64,000 bases of DNA from CAVZRC01 sp963777695 (lineage in GTDB: Bacteria > Planctomycetota > Planctomycetia > Isosphaerales > Isosphaeraceae): positions 3,844,001-3,908,000 of the forward strand of contig CAVZRC010000003.1 in NCBI GenBank assembly GCA_963777695.1. Direction: 5' to 3'. The notes below the pieces were generated by a model that was not told where the DNA came from, did not search any database, and saw only the letters and a list, made by a program, of their open reading frames with translations. The translations under genes were made by a program, and so were the position numbers. Below, piece after piece: positions 1 to 9,495 of this stretch; the stretch's first letter is position 1, and each line of letters opens with the position of its first letter.

Positions 1-74
1 CCCAGGACACACAGAGTCCGGAGGAGGGTACCGGACGACTCGGCCTACACCCTCAAGACACCTGGAGGCCCTCC

Positions 75-1133
75 GTGCTCTACTTCGTCGCCTGGATGAT
101 CGCGCTGGGGTCTTACGAACAGACTGCAGCAGAGGCAACCGACTGGTTGAAACCGCCCAACTGGTGTGGCAATCATTGGGGACCGGCAGCGACCCGCGCT
201 CGCTCGGCCGGGAAACTTCCGCCGCTTCCGTCCTACCCGGAGATGGACCGATGGCATAAATGGGGAGGCGAGGTGCTCCGCCAGGGGGACATCGTCTTCC
301 GGCTCGGCGACGCGCGTGTCGTGCGCGGCATGGTTCCACTCAGCCGGTTCATCGCCCGGGCGACCGGCAGTCCTTTCTCGCACACCGGAGTCGTCGCGAT
401 CGAGGACGGATCGCCGGTCGTCTATGACTGCTCGTCCGAGGGAGTCCAGCGCCAGCCGTTCAAGGTCTGGATGCTCGACAGCTTGGGAGCATTGGGGATC
501 AAGCGGCTGAAGCCAGAGCACCGCGAACGCATCGCCGGAGTGATCGATTATTGCCGCTCCGCGTACGAGCGGCAGGTCCCCTTCGATGATGGCTTCCGCA
601 TGGAGGATGACACGTTGTACTGTGTGGAGCTCACCGAGAAGGCGTTCCGGTCGCAGGGCCTGGCACTCTCCGAGCCTGTCCGGATTGGGGACTGGGAGTA
701 TCTGGCGAGCTTTCCTCTGACCTCCTTGCTGATCCCTACGGTAAGCCGTCTCATACTGGATCGCCCGATTACACTCGAGCAGCCGGTTTACGTCCCAGGG
801 AACGAGCGGCACGGCGTGTGGGCATCTCCGTTGCTCCAAACCGTATTTGGCCCGGCCCCGAAGGTATTCGAGGAAGCAGCCCAGGGCGAGCCTGGCCGCC
901 TGAATCTGAAGGGAGATCTGGATCTCCTTGTCTTCACCTGCTGCGAGATGCGCCATTCCTACGCCCAGCTTCCCGCACGATTCCTCGCCGATCTGGTCCT
1001 TCAGACGACAGTCCATGGGACCGTTCAGGCCACCGGTGGGGAGCTACAACGGGCGAGCCTGGAAAATGAAGTCGCTCGCCACAGGTCAACTCCGGCAAGT
1101 TCGTTGGTACGCACCGAACGTGTCACGGACTAA
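75..1133 (+). CDS. YiiX/YebB-like NlpC/P60-type cysteine hydrolase
   Basis: Probable permuted papain-fold hydrolase (YiiX/YebB-like), a family acting on amide or ester bonds in the cell envelope. The motif order fits: GDIVFRLG near residue 71, catalytic His in PFSHTGVV (about H103), then Cys in LYCVEL (about C183, with E185). The first 20 residues are hydrophobic and could be a signal or anchor. The GTG start is favoured because a GGAGG sits six bases upstream; an ATG at 243 is the alternative. The last 90 residues, after the WASPLL segment, look unlike the rest of the family and could be an extension or the result of an undetected frameshift. It precedes an Lnb-like gene and a patatin gene on the same strand. 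The family call is firm and the substrate is unknown. Confidence 0.75.
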   Translation: MLYFVAWMIALGSYEQTAAEATDWLKPPNWCGNHWGPAATRARSAGKLPPLPSYPEMDRWHKWGGEVLRQGDIVFRLGDARVVRGMVPLSRFIARATGSPFSHTGVVAIEDGSPVVYDCSSEGVQRQPFKVWMLDSLGALGIKRLKPEHRERIAGVIDYCRSAYERQVPFDDGFRMEDDTLYCVELTEKAFRSQGLALSEPVRIGDWEYLASFPLTSLLIPTVSRLILDRPITLEQPVYVPGNERHGVWASPLLQTVFGPAPKVFEEAAQGEPGRLNLKGDLDLLVFTCCEMRHSYAQLPARFLADLVLQTTVHGTVQATGGELQRASLENEVARHRSTPASSLVRTERVTD

Positions 1134-1394
1134 TGCCGAGACTCTTCTCGACAGCGACATCGAGCGATCGAAGAATTCCCATTGCCGGTCGAGTGTGCAG
1201 CCTGAGGCGAGGTCCGCCAGGATGCATCGTGAGTGACCCGCACGAATCAAGTTTCGGAAAAAACGGGCGAGATGGCGAATGCTTCGAATGGCCGGTGCTG
1301 GTAAACTGCGTAAACGCTGGTCTTGAAGCCGGCTCCAGCAGTCGCATCGTCCCGCTCTCGCACTGCGCCGCGTCAAACAGAAGAGAAATCGTTC

Positions 1395-2387
1395 ATGGGC
1401 CTCATACCGGGAATCATCACGGGAGCTTCGCTGCTCGCGAGTGCCCTGGTTGCCGTCTGGATGGTCGGCGCGATTTACTTCGATTTGTGCGGCGGGGCCA
1501 GGTGGGGCCGTTGGATCGCGCTGGCCTGGGCCGCTGGCGTGCTCGCGATGTTGGTGGTCTGGCGACCACTCTGGCAGCCGATCGTTGCCGTGCTCGGGGC
1601 CGAGTCCCTATTCCTCGCCTGGTGGTTACGACTGAAACCGAGCAACGACCGCGACTGGGACCCGAGCGCCGCCGTGCTGTCGCGGGCTGTCATCGCCGGG
1701 GATGCGGTGACGATCGAAAACGTCCGCAACCTGGAATATCGCTCGGTCGACGATTTCACCCCGCACTGGGAAAAGCGTACATATCACCTCTCGAATCTCA
1801 AGGGGGTGGATGTCATCTTCTTCGACTGGGGAGACGGGTTGAGGGGCCACCCTGCCCTGGTCTTCGACTTCGGGCCCGATGGCCGCATCTGCATGTCGAT
1901 CGAGGCGCGAATCACGAAAGGGCAGCAATACTCGGTCTTTCGCAGCCTGTACCGACAGCAGGAGCTGATCTTCGTCGCCGCCGACGAACGCGACATCATC
2001 CTGCGGCGCACGAAATATAGCGAACGCCAATGGGGGTACCTCTACCACCTCAGTTCGAGCGCCGAGGAACTAAGAAGAGTGTTTCTCGATTACGTGAATA
2101 TGATCAATCAATTGTACGAGACTCCGCGCTGGTACCACGTCCTGTTCACGAATTGCACGACCGCCTTTTACAAGCTCCCCAGCACGCAGGTCCGATGGGA
2201 CTGGCGCGTCATCGCCAACGCCCGTCTGGATCGGGCGCTCTATCGGGACGGTCGATTGGATCGGACACTCCCCTTCCAGGAACTCCGACGGCTCGCCTAC
2301 CTCAACGACATCGCGAACACGGCCCCGTCGGCGGGATTCGGGGATCATATCCGCCGCGAACTCGAAAGGCGCCGCCATGAACGGTGA
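1395..2387 (+). CDS. Lnb/DUF4105-like membrane protein
   Basis: A protein of 330 residues with two to three hydrophobic segments in the first 80 residues, then a soluble domain resembling the Lnb N-terminal periplasmic (DUF4105) domain. Visible landmarks are YHLSNLKG, VIFFDWGD, GHPALVFDFG and a FTNCTTAF segment whose Cys is the likely nucleophile. Domains of this type are linked to thiol-dependent hydrolysis or acyl transfer at the membrane. The ATG at 1395 is chosen over an in-frame upstream start because the hydrophobic segment begins directly after it and a purine-rich AGAAGAGA lies upstream. Its 3' end overlaps the patatin gene by 11 bases, so the two are probably translationally coupled. 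Exact substrate unknown. Confidence 0.7.
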   Translation: MGLIPGIITGASLLASALVAVWMVGAIYFDLCGGARWGRWIALAWAAGVLAMLVVWRPLWQPIVAVLGAESLFLAWWLRLKPSNDRDWDPSAAVLSRAVIAGDAVTIENVRNLEYRSVDDFTPHWEKRTYHLSNLKGVDVIFFDWGDGLRGHPALVFDFGPDGRICMSIEARITKGQQYSVFRSLYRQQELIFVAADERDIILRRTKYSERQWGYLYHLSSSAEELRRVFLDYVNMINQLYETPRWYHVLFTNCTTAFYKLPSTQVRWDWRVIANARLDRALYRDGRLDRTLPFQELRRLAYLNDIANTAPSAGFGDHIRRELERRRHER

Positions 2388-4242
2388 GGTCATTGCGCTC
2401 CTGAAGGTGCATGATTATTTTCAGGGAGCGTCGGATGAGACCCTCCAGGAAGTCGCGCGGCTCGGACGGGTCGCGCATTATCCAGCGGGGAGCGTCGTGC
2501 ACGAGGCGGACGTCGTGCTCACCACGGTGGGCTTCGTCCTGCGCGGGCGGCTCAAGGCCGTTCGGATCGGCCCCCGCGGTGAAGAGTCGCTGTTCCGCAT
2601 GATCGAGCGCGGCGAACAGTTCGGGCTGATGGTCGGCGCGCTCGGCGAATCGGTGCCGATCCGCGTCGTCGCGCTGGAGCCCACGACGATCCTCGGGCTG
2701 GACTACGAAGAGGCGCTCGAACTGACGTTCGCCAGGCCGGACCTGCGCCGACTATGGCTGAAGACCTACGCGGGAAGCCTGCGAAAGTTCTTCTTCGGCG
2801 CCGCTCCGAAGCGGACGGCGATGATGCTGGCGCTGATCCACGATTCACCCGCGACGCGCCCGACGGCCGAACGGCTCATCGAGCGCCTGTGCGAGGTCGG
2901 TGAGCAACTCGCCGTCTTCAGCGATTCGGACCGGCGGCCGGATTCGCCAAATGTGCGGTTTCGGACGCTCCGAGAGGATGGCCGAGATCTGACATTGGAG
3001 GAAATACGGGAGCAGGTCGCGCGCTGGCAGGACGCCAATCGAATCATCTTCGACGTCCACACGTACCTGACGCCGGAACGGGCGGCGCAGCTCATGAAGC
3101 TCGTCAACCGCGCCGTCTATTTCATCCCGGCAAATGCCGCCGACGCGGCCATCCGCCGACTGAAGGCGTGCGACGTGACGGCCCAGGGCTGGCGCGACAA
3201 GATCCGTGTCGCCTGGTTGATCGAGGGCGACAATCCCGTGGTCCCCGCCGTCCCGGACCTCGCCGATCTCGCCTCCCGCGATTTCAAGATCCACGAGACG
3301 CCGCCAGGATTGCCCTCGGGCCGGTCGCTGGCCAATGGGCTGGAGCGGCTGGTCCACGACCTCCGCGGCGTGCGCGTGGGCGTGGCCCTCGGCGGCGGGG
3401 CCGCCCGAGGCCTGGCGCACCTCGGCGTCCTCAAGGCCCTCGAGCGTAACGGCATCGTCGTCAACATGATCGCCGGCACCAGCGCCGGCGCCATGACCGG
3501 CATCATGTACTCCGCCGGCCTGGATCCCGACTATAACGCGGACGCGTTTGCCGCGGACCTTCGCCCCTCCTGGATTTTCCGCCACCTGCCGCAAGGCACC
3601 TACTGGCAACTCCTGTACAAGTATCGCCGCGGGCACTTCGACACGATGCTGCGCAAGTACCTGCACGACTGGAGACTCGAACAACTGGCCGTCCCCTGCC
3701 TTTCCGTCACGCTCGACCTGGTGGGCGGCAATTCGGTCGTTCGCGAACGCGGCGATGCCGTGCATGCGATCCTCGAGAGCATCAACTTGCCCGTGCTCTC
3801 GGTGCCGATCGTCCGCAACGGCCAGGCGCTGATCGACGGCGGCCTGGTCAATAACATCCCGGCGGACGTGCTGGTGTCGATGGGCTGTAATTTCGTCATC
3901 GCCGTCAGCGTGACTTCGAAGCTGGAGACCCGTTTCTGCGAGATCTCACCCGAGAAACCAACCCTGTCCGGGAACAAGCCGGGCATCGTGCCGACGCTCT
4001 TACGCAGCCTGCTCGTCCAAAATTACAATCTGAACGCCTTCGGTGTCCAACCGGCGGACGTGGTCATCGAGCCGGACGTGTCGGGCATCGACCCCTCGGA
4101 GTTCATGAGGGCGAAGGAATTCGCCGTCATCGGCGAGGCGGCCGCGCTCGAACAGGTCACGAAGATGCATCGGCTCTTGAATCGGCTCGATCCGCAACTA
4201 TTCAAGCCAACCCCCGACGCAAATGAGCCCGCGCCGACGTGA
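2377..4242 (+). CDS. Cyclic nucleotide-binding domain / patatin-like phospholipase
   Basis: A protein of 621 residues of the neuropathy-target-esterase-like type: an N-terminal cNMP-binding domain (about residues 10-130), a linker (about 150-320) and a C-terminal patatin lipase domain. The catalytic features are complete: oxyanion-hole glycines GGGAARG at 339-345, nucleophile Ser369 in GTSAG and catalytic Asp487 in DGG. It should hydrolyse phospholipid or lysophospholipid acyl esters, possibly gated by a cyclic nucleotide. The start overlaps the end of the Lnb-like gene, so the upstream hydrolase, the Lnb-like protein and this lipase form a plausible envelope/lipid-processing unit. No frameshift seen. 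Confidence 0.9.
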   Translation: MNGEVIALLKVHDYFQGASDETLQEVARLGRVAHYPAGSVVHEADVVLTTVGFVLRGRLKAVRIGPRGEESLFRMIERGEQFGLMVGALGESVPIRVVALEPTTILGLDYEEALELTFARPDLRRLWLKTYAGSLRKFFFGAAPKRTAMMLALIHDSPATRPTAERLIERLCEVGEQLAVFSDSDRRPDSPNVRFRTLREDGRDLTLEEIREQVARWQDANRIIFDVHTYLTPERAAQLMKLVNRAVYFIPANAADAAIRRLKACDVTAQGWRDKIRVAWLIEGDNPVVPAVPDLADLASRDFKIHETPPGLPSGRSLANGLERLVHDLRGVRVGVALGGGAARGLAHLGVLKALERNGIVVNMIAGTSAGAMTGIMYSAGLDPDYNADAFAADLRPSWIFRHLPQGTYWQLLYKYRRGHFDTMLRKYLHDWRLEQLAVPCLSVTLDLVGGNSVVRERGDAVHAILESINLPVLSVPIVRNGQALIDGGLVNNIPADVLVSMGCNFVIAVSVTSKLETRFCEISPEKPTLSGNKPGIVPTLLRSLLVQNYNLNAFGVQPADVVIEPDVSGIDPSEFMRAKEFAVIGEAAALEQVTKMHRLLNRLDPQLFKPTPDANEPAPT

Positions 4243-4385
4243 GCGGCACGACCCGGCCGAACCGAGAGCCGGAAGTACAGACCCGGGAATGACCCTGTCC
4301 AAGGTCGTGATCCGTGCCGATGGACGACACGGAAATCGAGCAACCTCGAGTGAAGACCCGCGACAAGAAAGGCAGGAAGACTGAC

Positions 4386-4937
4386 ATGCAGCACGACTGG
4401 ACGAAGCCCGCCGCCAAGGCGATCCCGAAGGAGGGATTCTTCGAGGAGGAACCGGGCCGATACGGCCCGATCTTCCCCAGGACGCCCGCGTGCTATGGCT
4501 TCACGATCATCGCGAAGATCAAGCCCGGCACGGAGCAGACCATCCGCGCGTACGGGAAGAAGATCGAGGAGACCATCGCCGGCCTGCCCGAGGCCCTCGA
4601 GGTGCTCAAGCTGCACTACCTGCGCTGGGTGCTCTTCGACATCGGTACGGAGACCTACTTCATGTATCAGGGCATCTTCGACACCGACTTCGATAAGTAC
4701 ACCGAGGACGCCGTGGCCCTCTTCTCGAAATACGGCATCAACACGATCTTCGAGAACCTCGAAGGGTTCCCCGAGGATTGGAAATCGAACCCCGTGGCCT
4801 TCATCAAATTCGTCCGGGAGCACCAGTGCCCGAGCTTCCTCGAATACGGAGAGTATCCCTATGTGAGCGCCGACGAGATCAAGAAGGCGCTCAAGCTCAA
4901 GGCGGCGTTCTCCACGATGCTCGACCAGATGCAGTAA
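4386..4937 (+). CDS. Dyp-associated ferredoxin-fold-like protein of unknown function
   Basis: A protein of 183 residues with no signal peptide. The pattern of a YGFTIIAKIKPG strand, an LHYLRWVLFDIG strand and a FDTDFDKYTEDAVALF helix resembles the alpha/beta barrel repeat of small proteins that accompany, and resemble half of, Dyp-type peroxidases. No heme ligand or catalytic residue can be assigned. ATG 4386 is preferred because AGGAAG lies about seven bases upstream; in-frame starts at 4314 and 4320 would add a charged, unstructured leader. It ends 19 bases before the Dyp-type peroxidase gene and is probably co-transcribed with it. It could be a peroxidase partner or a substrate-binding subunit; that is inference. 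Confidence 0.6.
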   Translation: MQHDWTKPAAKAIPKEGFFEEEPGRYGPIFPRTPACYGFTIIAKIKPGTEQTIRAYGKKIEETIAGLPEALEVLKLHYLRWVLFDIGTETYFMYQGIFDTDFDKYTEDAVALFSKYGINTIFENLEGFPEDWKSNPVAFIKFVREHQCPSFLEYGEYPYVSADEIKKALKLKAAFSTMLDQMQ

Positions 4938-4956
4938 TCCACCAGGACGATGCAAC

Positions 4957-6294
4957 ATGCTGGAGTTCGACGACATTCAGCACATCTTGCTCACTCGTGC
5001 GCCGGCGCTCGCGGCACGCTATGAGTTCCTGTCCTTTCGCAATCCCTCTGCCGCGCAGGCGTGGCTCACGGGTATGGTGCCGACGGTGCAGTCGGCCACC
5101 GAGGCTCGCGCCTCGGTGGCCGAAGACAGGCGTTGGGTGACTTTAGGGTTCACCTGGAACGGTCTGCGGGCGCTGGGCGTGGATGCGGCGTCCCTGGACA
5201 CGTTCCCGGAAGAATTCAAGCAGGGCATGGTCGCCCGGGCGGAGATCCTCGGCGACACGGGTGCGAATCATCCCGACCATTGGCTGGGGGGCCTGGCCAG
5301 CCCGGAGCTCCACGCCATCGCCATACTCTTCGCCCGCGATGGTGCGGAGCGCGAGCGCTGCCAGTCAGAGCATCGCGAACTCGTCGCGCGATGCGAGGGA
5401 GTGGAAGTGCTCTCGTCGCTCGACCTCGACGCCACCCCACCGTACGACTACGCGCACGACCACTTCGGTTACCGTGACCGGCTCTCGCAGCCGATCATCG
5501 AGGGCTCGGGCGACGAGCCGACGCCCGGCTCGGGCGGTCCGTTGAAGGCGGGCGAATTCATCCTCGGCTACCCCGACGAAGACGGCAACGTGACCAGCCA
5601 GCCCGACCCGGAAATGCTCCGCCGCAACGGCAGCTACGCCGCGTACCGCCGCCTGGAGGAGCACGTGGGAGCGTTCCGAGACTTCCTGCGCGAGCACGGC
5701 CGGACGCCGGAGGAACAGGAACTCATCGCCGCCAAGCTCATGGGCCGCTGGCGAAGCGGCGCCCCGCTCGTGCTGGCGCCGGACGAGGACGATCCTGTCC
5801 TCGGGGCCGATCCGCAGCGGAACAACGACTTCAATTACAAGGAATCGGACCCTCACGGGTACGCCGTGCCGCTGGGATCGCACATGCGCCGCATGAACCC
5901 GCGGGACACGGCCGCGAACATGAACCGGCGCCGCATGATTCGACGCGGAGCCACCTATGGGCCGCACCTTCCGGAAGACGCGCCGGAGGACGGCCAGGAG
6001 CGCGGGATCGCGGCCTTCGTGATCTGCGGGAGCCTGATCCGCCAGTTCGAGTTCGCGCAAAACGTGTGGGCCAATGACAAGAACTTCCACGAACTGGCCA
6101 ATGAGCGCGACCCGATCATCGGCAACCAGGACGGAACGCTGGAATTCAAGATCCCCAAGCGACCGATCCGGAAGAAAATCACGGGGCTTCCGGCGTTCAC
6201 GACCGTCCGAGGAGGAGCGTACTTCTTCCTGCCCGGCCTCAACGCGCTCCGATACCTTGCGACGCTGTCCGATGGCCGCCCGAGTCAGCACTGA
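4957..6294 (+). CDS. Dyp-type (dye-decolorizing) peroxidase, divergent
   Basis: A protein of 445 residues with the Dyp-peroxidase layout: a first ferredoxin-like half, the catalytic-Asp region FGYRDRLSQP (Asp about 174), then the proximal heme-ligand region GSHMRRMNPRD (His about 309) and an Arg-rich MIRRGATYGP segment. The family oxidises dyes and phenolics, or handles heme, using H2O2. The usual GXXDG motif reads GYRDR here, so the catalytic Asp is kept but the following Gly is Arg. There is no signal peptide or Tat motif, suggesting a cytoplasmic or co-exported enzyme. It is flanked at 19 and 27 bases by genes on the same strand and is intact. Confidence 0.88.
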   Translation: MLEFDDIQHILLTRAPALAARYEFLSFRNPSAAQAWLTGMVPTVQSATEARASVAEDRRWVTLGFTWNGLRALGVDAASLDTFPEEFKQGMVARAEILGDTGANHPDHWLGGLASPELHAIAILFARDGAERERCQSEHRELVARCEGVEVLSSLDLDATPPYDYAHDHFGYRDRLSQPIIEGSGDEPTPGSGGPLKAGEFILGYPDEDGNVTSQPDPEMLRRNGSYAAYRRLEEHVGAFRDFLREHGRTPEEQELIAAKLMGRWRSGAPLVLAPDEDDPVLGADPQRNNDFNYKESDPHGYAVPLGSHMRRMNPRDTAANMNRRRMIRRGATYGPHLPEDAPEDGQERGIAAFVICGSLIRQFEFAQNVWANDKNFHELANERDPIIGNQDGTLEFKIPKRPIRKKITGLPAFTTVRGGAYFFLPGLNALRYLATLSDGRPSQH

Positions 6295-6321
6295 ATAACT
6301 AAACAGTGGGAGGACACAGGG

Positions 6322-7341
6322 ATGGAAGCGACTAACCTAACCGGTCGAACTTATAACCAGAACCACCGATCGCGGCCGCACACGCCGGGTAGACGACGTT
6401 TCAGCATCTACTGGACGTGGAGCTATCCCTGGGAAGCGAACCGGGACCCGACCGACCTTGACAATCGTTTCTCGACCATGACCGAGGTCCGCCGGGTCGC
6501 CTGGCCGGGCTTCGAGGGGTCCGAGTGGGATAAGATGAACTTCCTCCAGGGGATCGCCGGCACCTTGGAGTTATTCCACCGCTCCACACTCGCTTTCCAG
6601 CAGTTGGTGGGTGAGGCGACCGATCATCCGGTGGCCGTATACCAGCGCATCGACCAGGCAGGGTACAAGCTCCCGATCGATGAGAGAGTCCTTGCGGACA
6701 CGGACACGTTGATGGTTTTCGGCCTGGACCACCTCGTCTCCGAGCAGGAAGCCGAGCAGGAGGAGATCGACGCCATCCGCGAGTGGCTCGATCGGCAAGG
6801 CACATGCCTGATCCTGGCACCGCATCACGATGTCGGCTTCACCGGCGACATGCAGCAGCGTCAGATAGAGTACAAGCATCACGGCGACGAGCTCGTGCCG
6901 CGCCAGCAGCGCTTTGGCCAGTACACTCGCTCGCTGATGAAAGGACTCGGAGTGCCCGTACTCAATCAGTTCGGGCTGCGGCCTGCCGTCGTGCAGGGGA
7001 CCGATCAGATCGCCCCTCTTTCCATCAACAAGGATCTGGACGAACTAGGTTTGCTGAATGGAGTGACCACGTTCAACTTCCATCTGCATCTGCCGCACTA
7101 TGCGCTGACCGCAGACGATACGAACTCCATTCATGTTTTGGCGCGACAACCGATCGACCTGTCCCGGCCGCATCCATTCACCGCTGCGGGAAATCGCGAG
7201 TTTAATTCATTCATCTGGATGCCGCCAAAAGCTACACGCGGCGGCGATATCCTGCTCGCCGACTCGACGATCTTCACCACTCTCTTCGGAGGCACCGAAA
7301 GCCTGGAACACTTTTGGCGGAACATGGCCAAGCTGCGCTGA
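6322..7341 (+). CDS. Unknown protein, last gene of the Dyp operon
   Basis: A protein of 339 residues that I do not recognise. A strand-helix pattern (DTLMVFGLDHL, a helix, then GTCLILAPHHD) and a late GGDILLADSTIF segment suggest a Rossmann-like or class-I-amidotransferase-like fold of the DUF4350/ThuA kind, but no Cys-His-Glu triad is evident. It is rich in His (HH at the APHHD turn, KHHGDE, NFHLHLPHY), which could bind metal or heme. A strong GGGAGGACA ribosome site precedes the ATG, and it starts 27 bases after the peroxidase gene, so it is probably in the same transcript. Its role, perhaps in substrate supply or heme handling for the peroxidase, is inference. Confidence 0.6.
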   Translation: MEATNLTGRTYNQNHRSRPHTPGRRRFSIYWTWSYPWEANRDPTDLDNRFSTMTEVRRVAWPGFEGSEWDKMNFLQGIAGTLELFHRSTLAFQQLVGEATDHPVAVYQRIDQAGYKLPIDERVLADTDTLMVFGLDHLVSEQEAEQEEIDAIREWLDRQGTCLILAPHHDVGFTGDMQQRQIEYKHHGDELVPRQQRFGQYTRSLMKGLGVPVLNQFGLRPAVVQGTDQIAPLSINKDLDELGLLNGVTTFNFHLHLPHYALTADDTNSIHVLARQPIDLSRPHPFTAAGNREFNSFIWMPPKATRGGDILLADSTIFTTLFGGTESLEHFWRNMAKLR

Positions 7342-7650
7342 GGATACTCAAAAGGGTCGGGCCGCGGTAACTCCTCGGCTCGCGTCAGTTGGACCTGGCG
7401 ATTTGCATGCAAACGTCGCCTGGTGACGGCATCTCTGGGTTCGCGCCCGTTCGTTGGATCGACTGGAGCAAATGGCCGGGTCGCCACCGGAGTGACGCCC
7501 GGCCACTTCGATTGCCGCGCGAATGTTCTCACCGGCCGCCGGCCGCGCAGTAACCGGCCGCAGCCTACTCAATCCGGCCGACGCTGTCCCGAGTCAGCCT
7601 GTAGGTCCAGGCCGAGGAGCTCGCAGGCTGATCGGGGCGCTTGTGATTTG
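7342..7650. other. Intergenic, no gene supported
   Basis: About 300 bases between the convergent Dyp operon and the Gly/Tyr-rich gene. It holds several short GC-rich inverted repeats around 7490-7570 (gccgg/ccggc type) that could fold as a terminator for either side. Short reading frames here have no ribosome site or recognisable sequence. Confidence 0.4.
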
Positions 7651-8034
7651 TCAGCGCCCCGGGCCGAAGCCGCCGACGCCCAGGCCGGGCCGTACCCCCA
7701 GCCCAGACGCCGGCCCGCCGATGCCGCCCGGGTTGTAGCCGGGCCGGCCATAGTCGTACCCGTAGCCGGGCTGGCCGTAGCCGGGCTGGCCGTACCCGTA
7801 CCCACCGGGATAGCCAGTCATTCCGCCGCCAGAGTAACCACCCCCTGTCGTGACGTAGCCTCCCTGGGCAGAAGAGTAGTAGCCCGTGGGGCTTGCTGAG
7901 CTGTACCCCGATTGGCAGTAGCTCTGGGTGGGCTGGCAAGCCCGTCGGCGCTTGTGGCACGCCTCCGACGATGTCGTCCATAAAACGATGAGCATCGAGG
8001 CGAACAGCAGACTTCCCTTCAAGTTACGCGTCAT
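7651..8034 (-). CDS. Gly/Tyr-rich secreted small protein
   Basis: A protein of 127 residues. An N-terminal hydrophobic segment (about residues 8-20) ends in SSEAC, giving a signal peptide and a possible but atypical lipobox. After a Cys-rich basic stretch comes a low-complexity tail of Gly, Tyr, Pro and Gln with PGYGYGQ/GQPGYG repeats. Such tails suit cell-surface or matrix proteins. The ATG at 8034 is chosen because it places the signal sequence at the start; a longer frame upstream has no signal. No enzymatic function is suggested. Only the general type is clear, not the role. Confidence 0.6.
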   Translation of the reverse strand: MTRNLKGSLLFASMLIVLWTTSSEACHKRRRACQPTQSYCQSGYSSASPTGYYSSAQGGYVTTGGGYSGGGMTGYPGGYGYGQPGYGQPGYGYDYGRPGYNPGGIGGPASGLGVRPGLGVGGFGPGR

Positions 8035-8231
8035 GATGCGTTCCCCCGCGGGACCGCCTGCGCCTGCGCAGAAAGCACACACTTCCTGTGCAAGGCGACG
8101 TCTCATAAGTCCCGCAGGCGCCAGCCTAATCTGCCCCATCCTCAAAGTCTAGGCAGTAGCGCCAAGCATTTACATTCGTGGCATCAATCATGCTGCCGGT
8201 TATCGCCTTCCCAGGACTCGCTGCCAGCATA

Positions 8232-8268
8232 AAGGGCCCCAGGGGACGGGCGTTGCCCCCCGGGGCTC
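8232..8268 (-). terminator. Hairpin downstream of the barrel-protein gene
   Basis: A GC-rich hairpin (GCCCC-G-GGGG arm against CCCC-T-GGGGC) followed on the minus strand by CCCTTT. It lies about 30 bases after the stop of the minus-strand gene at 8297, as expected for a factor-independent terminator. Confidence 0.45.
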
Positions 8269-8296
8269 GGCGGCTTGCGCCAGGTTCCGCCTCGGC

Positions 8297-9495
8297 TCAC
8301 CACGCTTTCATGAACCAGAAGATCATGCCAATGTCGCCGATTCGCTGAGTGGTCAACGGCGTTGGCAGACCCGCCAGGAAATACCAGTCGCGGCCCAGGT
8401 GCGTACGCATGCCGGGGGTCAGCGTCACGCTGGTATGTTGACCGTCGCGAAGGGGGGTGTTCACCACCGTCGAGACGTACCAGGTGAAGTCGCCGAACAG
8501 CGGCACGTCATGATCGGTCAAGGTCTGACCGATGGCGAGCTGGCTGATCAGATTGTCGCTTCCACCGCCACCGAGCGGGATGTAGTCACCGATCCCGCCC
8601 CGGATCACCCAACGGCCCGCGAAATTGTCCCAGAAGCTGAAGGCCGGGATCAGCGCGGTTTTCCCCGCAAGAGGCTGGTCGCCGGTCGGGACCAGCACCG
8701 CGACTTCGCTCGTGAGCGAGAAGTCTTTGGTCTCGTGCAGCAAGACGCGGGGCGTGAACGAGATATCGCCGAATGTCGTGTGGTTCTTCGACGTCGGCAT
8801 GGTCAGCCCGGACGGGTCGATGGTGGGTAACCCGCTGCCGGCGCTGTTGCGGAGCACGAAGGGGATGTTCGTGATCAGGAGCAGGCGACGGCTGAGCGGC
8901 GTGTAGAGGGTGTAGGCACCGAGGTAGGCGTTGCCCTTCGAACCTTGGTTGAACGCCTGGCCGAACGTGAAGAACCAGAGCCGGTACATGTTGCCGTCTG
9001 CGGCATTGATCCAGCCTTGTCGGGGCGCGCCGCCCGAACCGTTGGGCGATGGCACCCAGGCCTCGTTCCAACCCTCGCTGAAGAGCGTCGAGCACAGCAA
9101 CGGTCGCCAGGTGTTCGGATCGGGCTGGCCGCAGATCGACTTCGTGATCGTGTCGAAGAACCCCTGTTCGACCCGGGCGCCGCCGGTGCCACGCCGTAAG
9201 ACGGGTCGTACGAGGGCCCGTTGGCAGCCATCGGCGCGGGCATGACCTCGGGCGCCGTGATGCTCTCAATCATCTCGTCGAGATTCGCGGCGGGCGTTCC
9301 GGCCGGCGGTAACGCTCGCGTCGATGGCCTCGTGCCGCCTGTCGCCGGGTCGGGACTCGCGGCGGGCGTTCCTGCCGGCGGTAACGGCGGTGACGGGACC
9401 TGCGCCTGGGCGTGACCCGCAATCGTCAGCAATGAGACGGCGAGCGCGGCCGCGAGCCGGCCGAATGAGAGGCGGAGAGCTTGGCTTCCTGCCAT
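8297..9495 (-). CDS. Outer-membrane beta-barrel-like protein (frameshifted)
   Basis: A joined reading gives 399 residues: signal peptide (MAGSQALRL... to AHAQA), a Pro/Ala/Thr linker with a repeated LPPAGTPAA motif, then from about residue 120 a domain of alternating hydrophobic strands ending in a short C-terminal aromatic tail (FWFMKAW), typical of an outer-membrane barrel such as the MetA-phenol/transporter-like group. The reading frame changes once, at the C4 run 9161-9164; one extra base there restores one continuous protein (GSNR-GFFDTITKSICG). As it stands the gene encodes two fragments, 8875-9495 and 8297-9100. The barrel assignment is by pattern and the solute is unknown. Confidence 0.6.

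Noticed and set aside
45..1016. Minus-strand frame of 323 codons
   Set aside because: Antisense to the hydrolase, whose motifs and ribosome site are clear. The part near 830-1016 reads plausibly but matches nothing I know.
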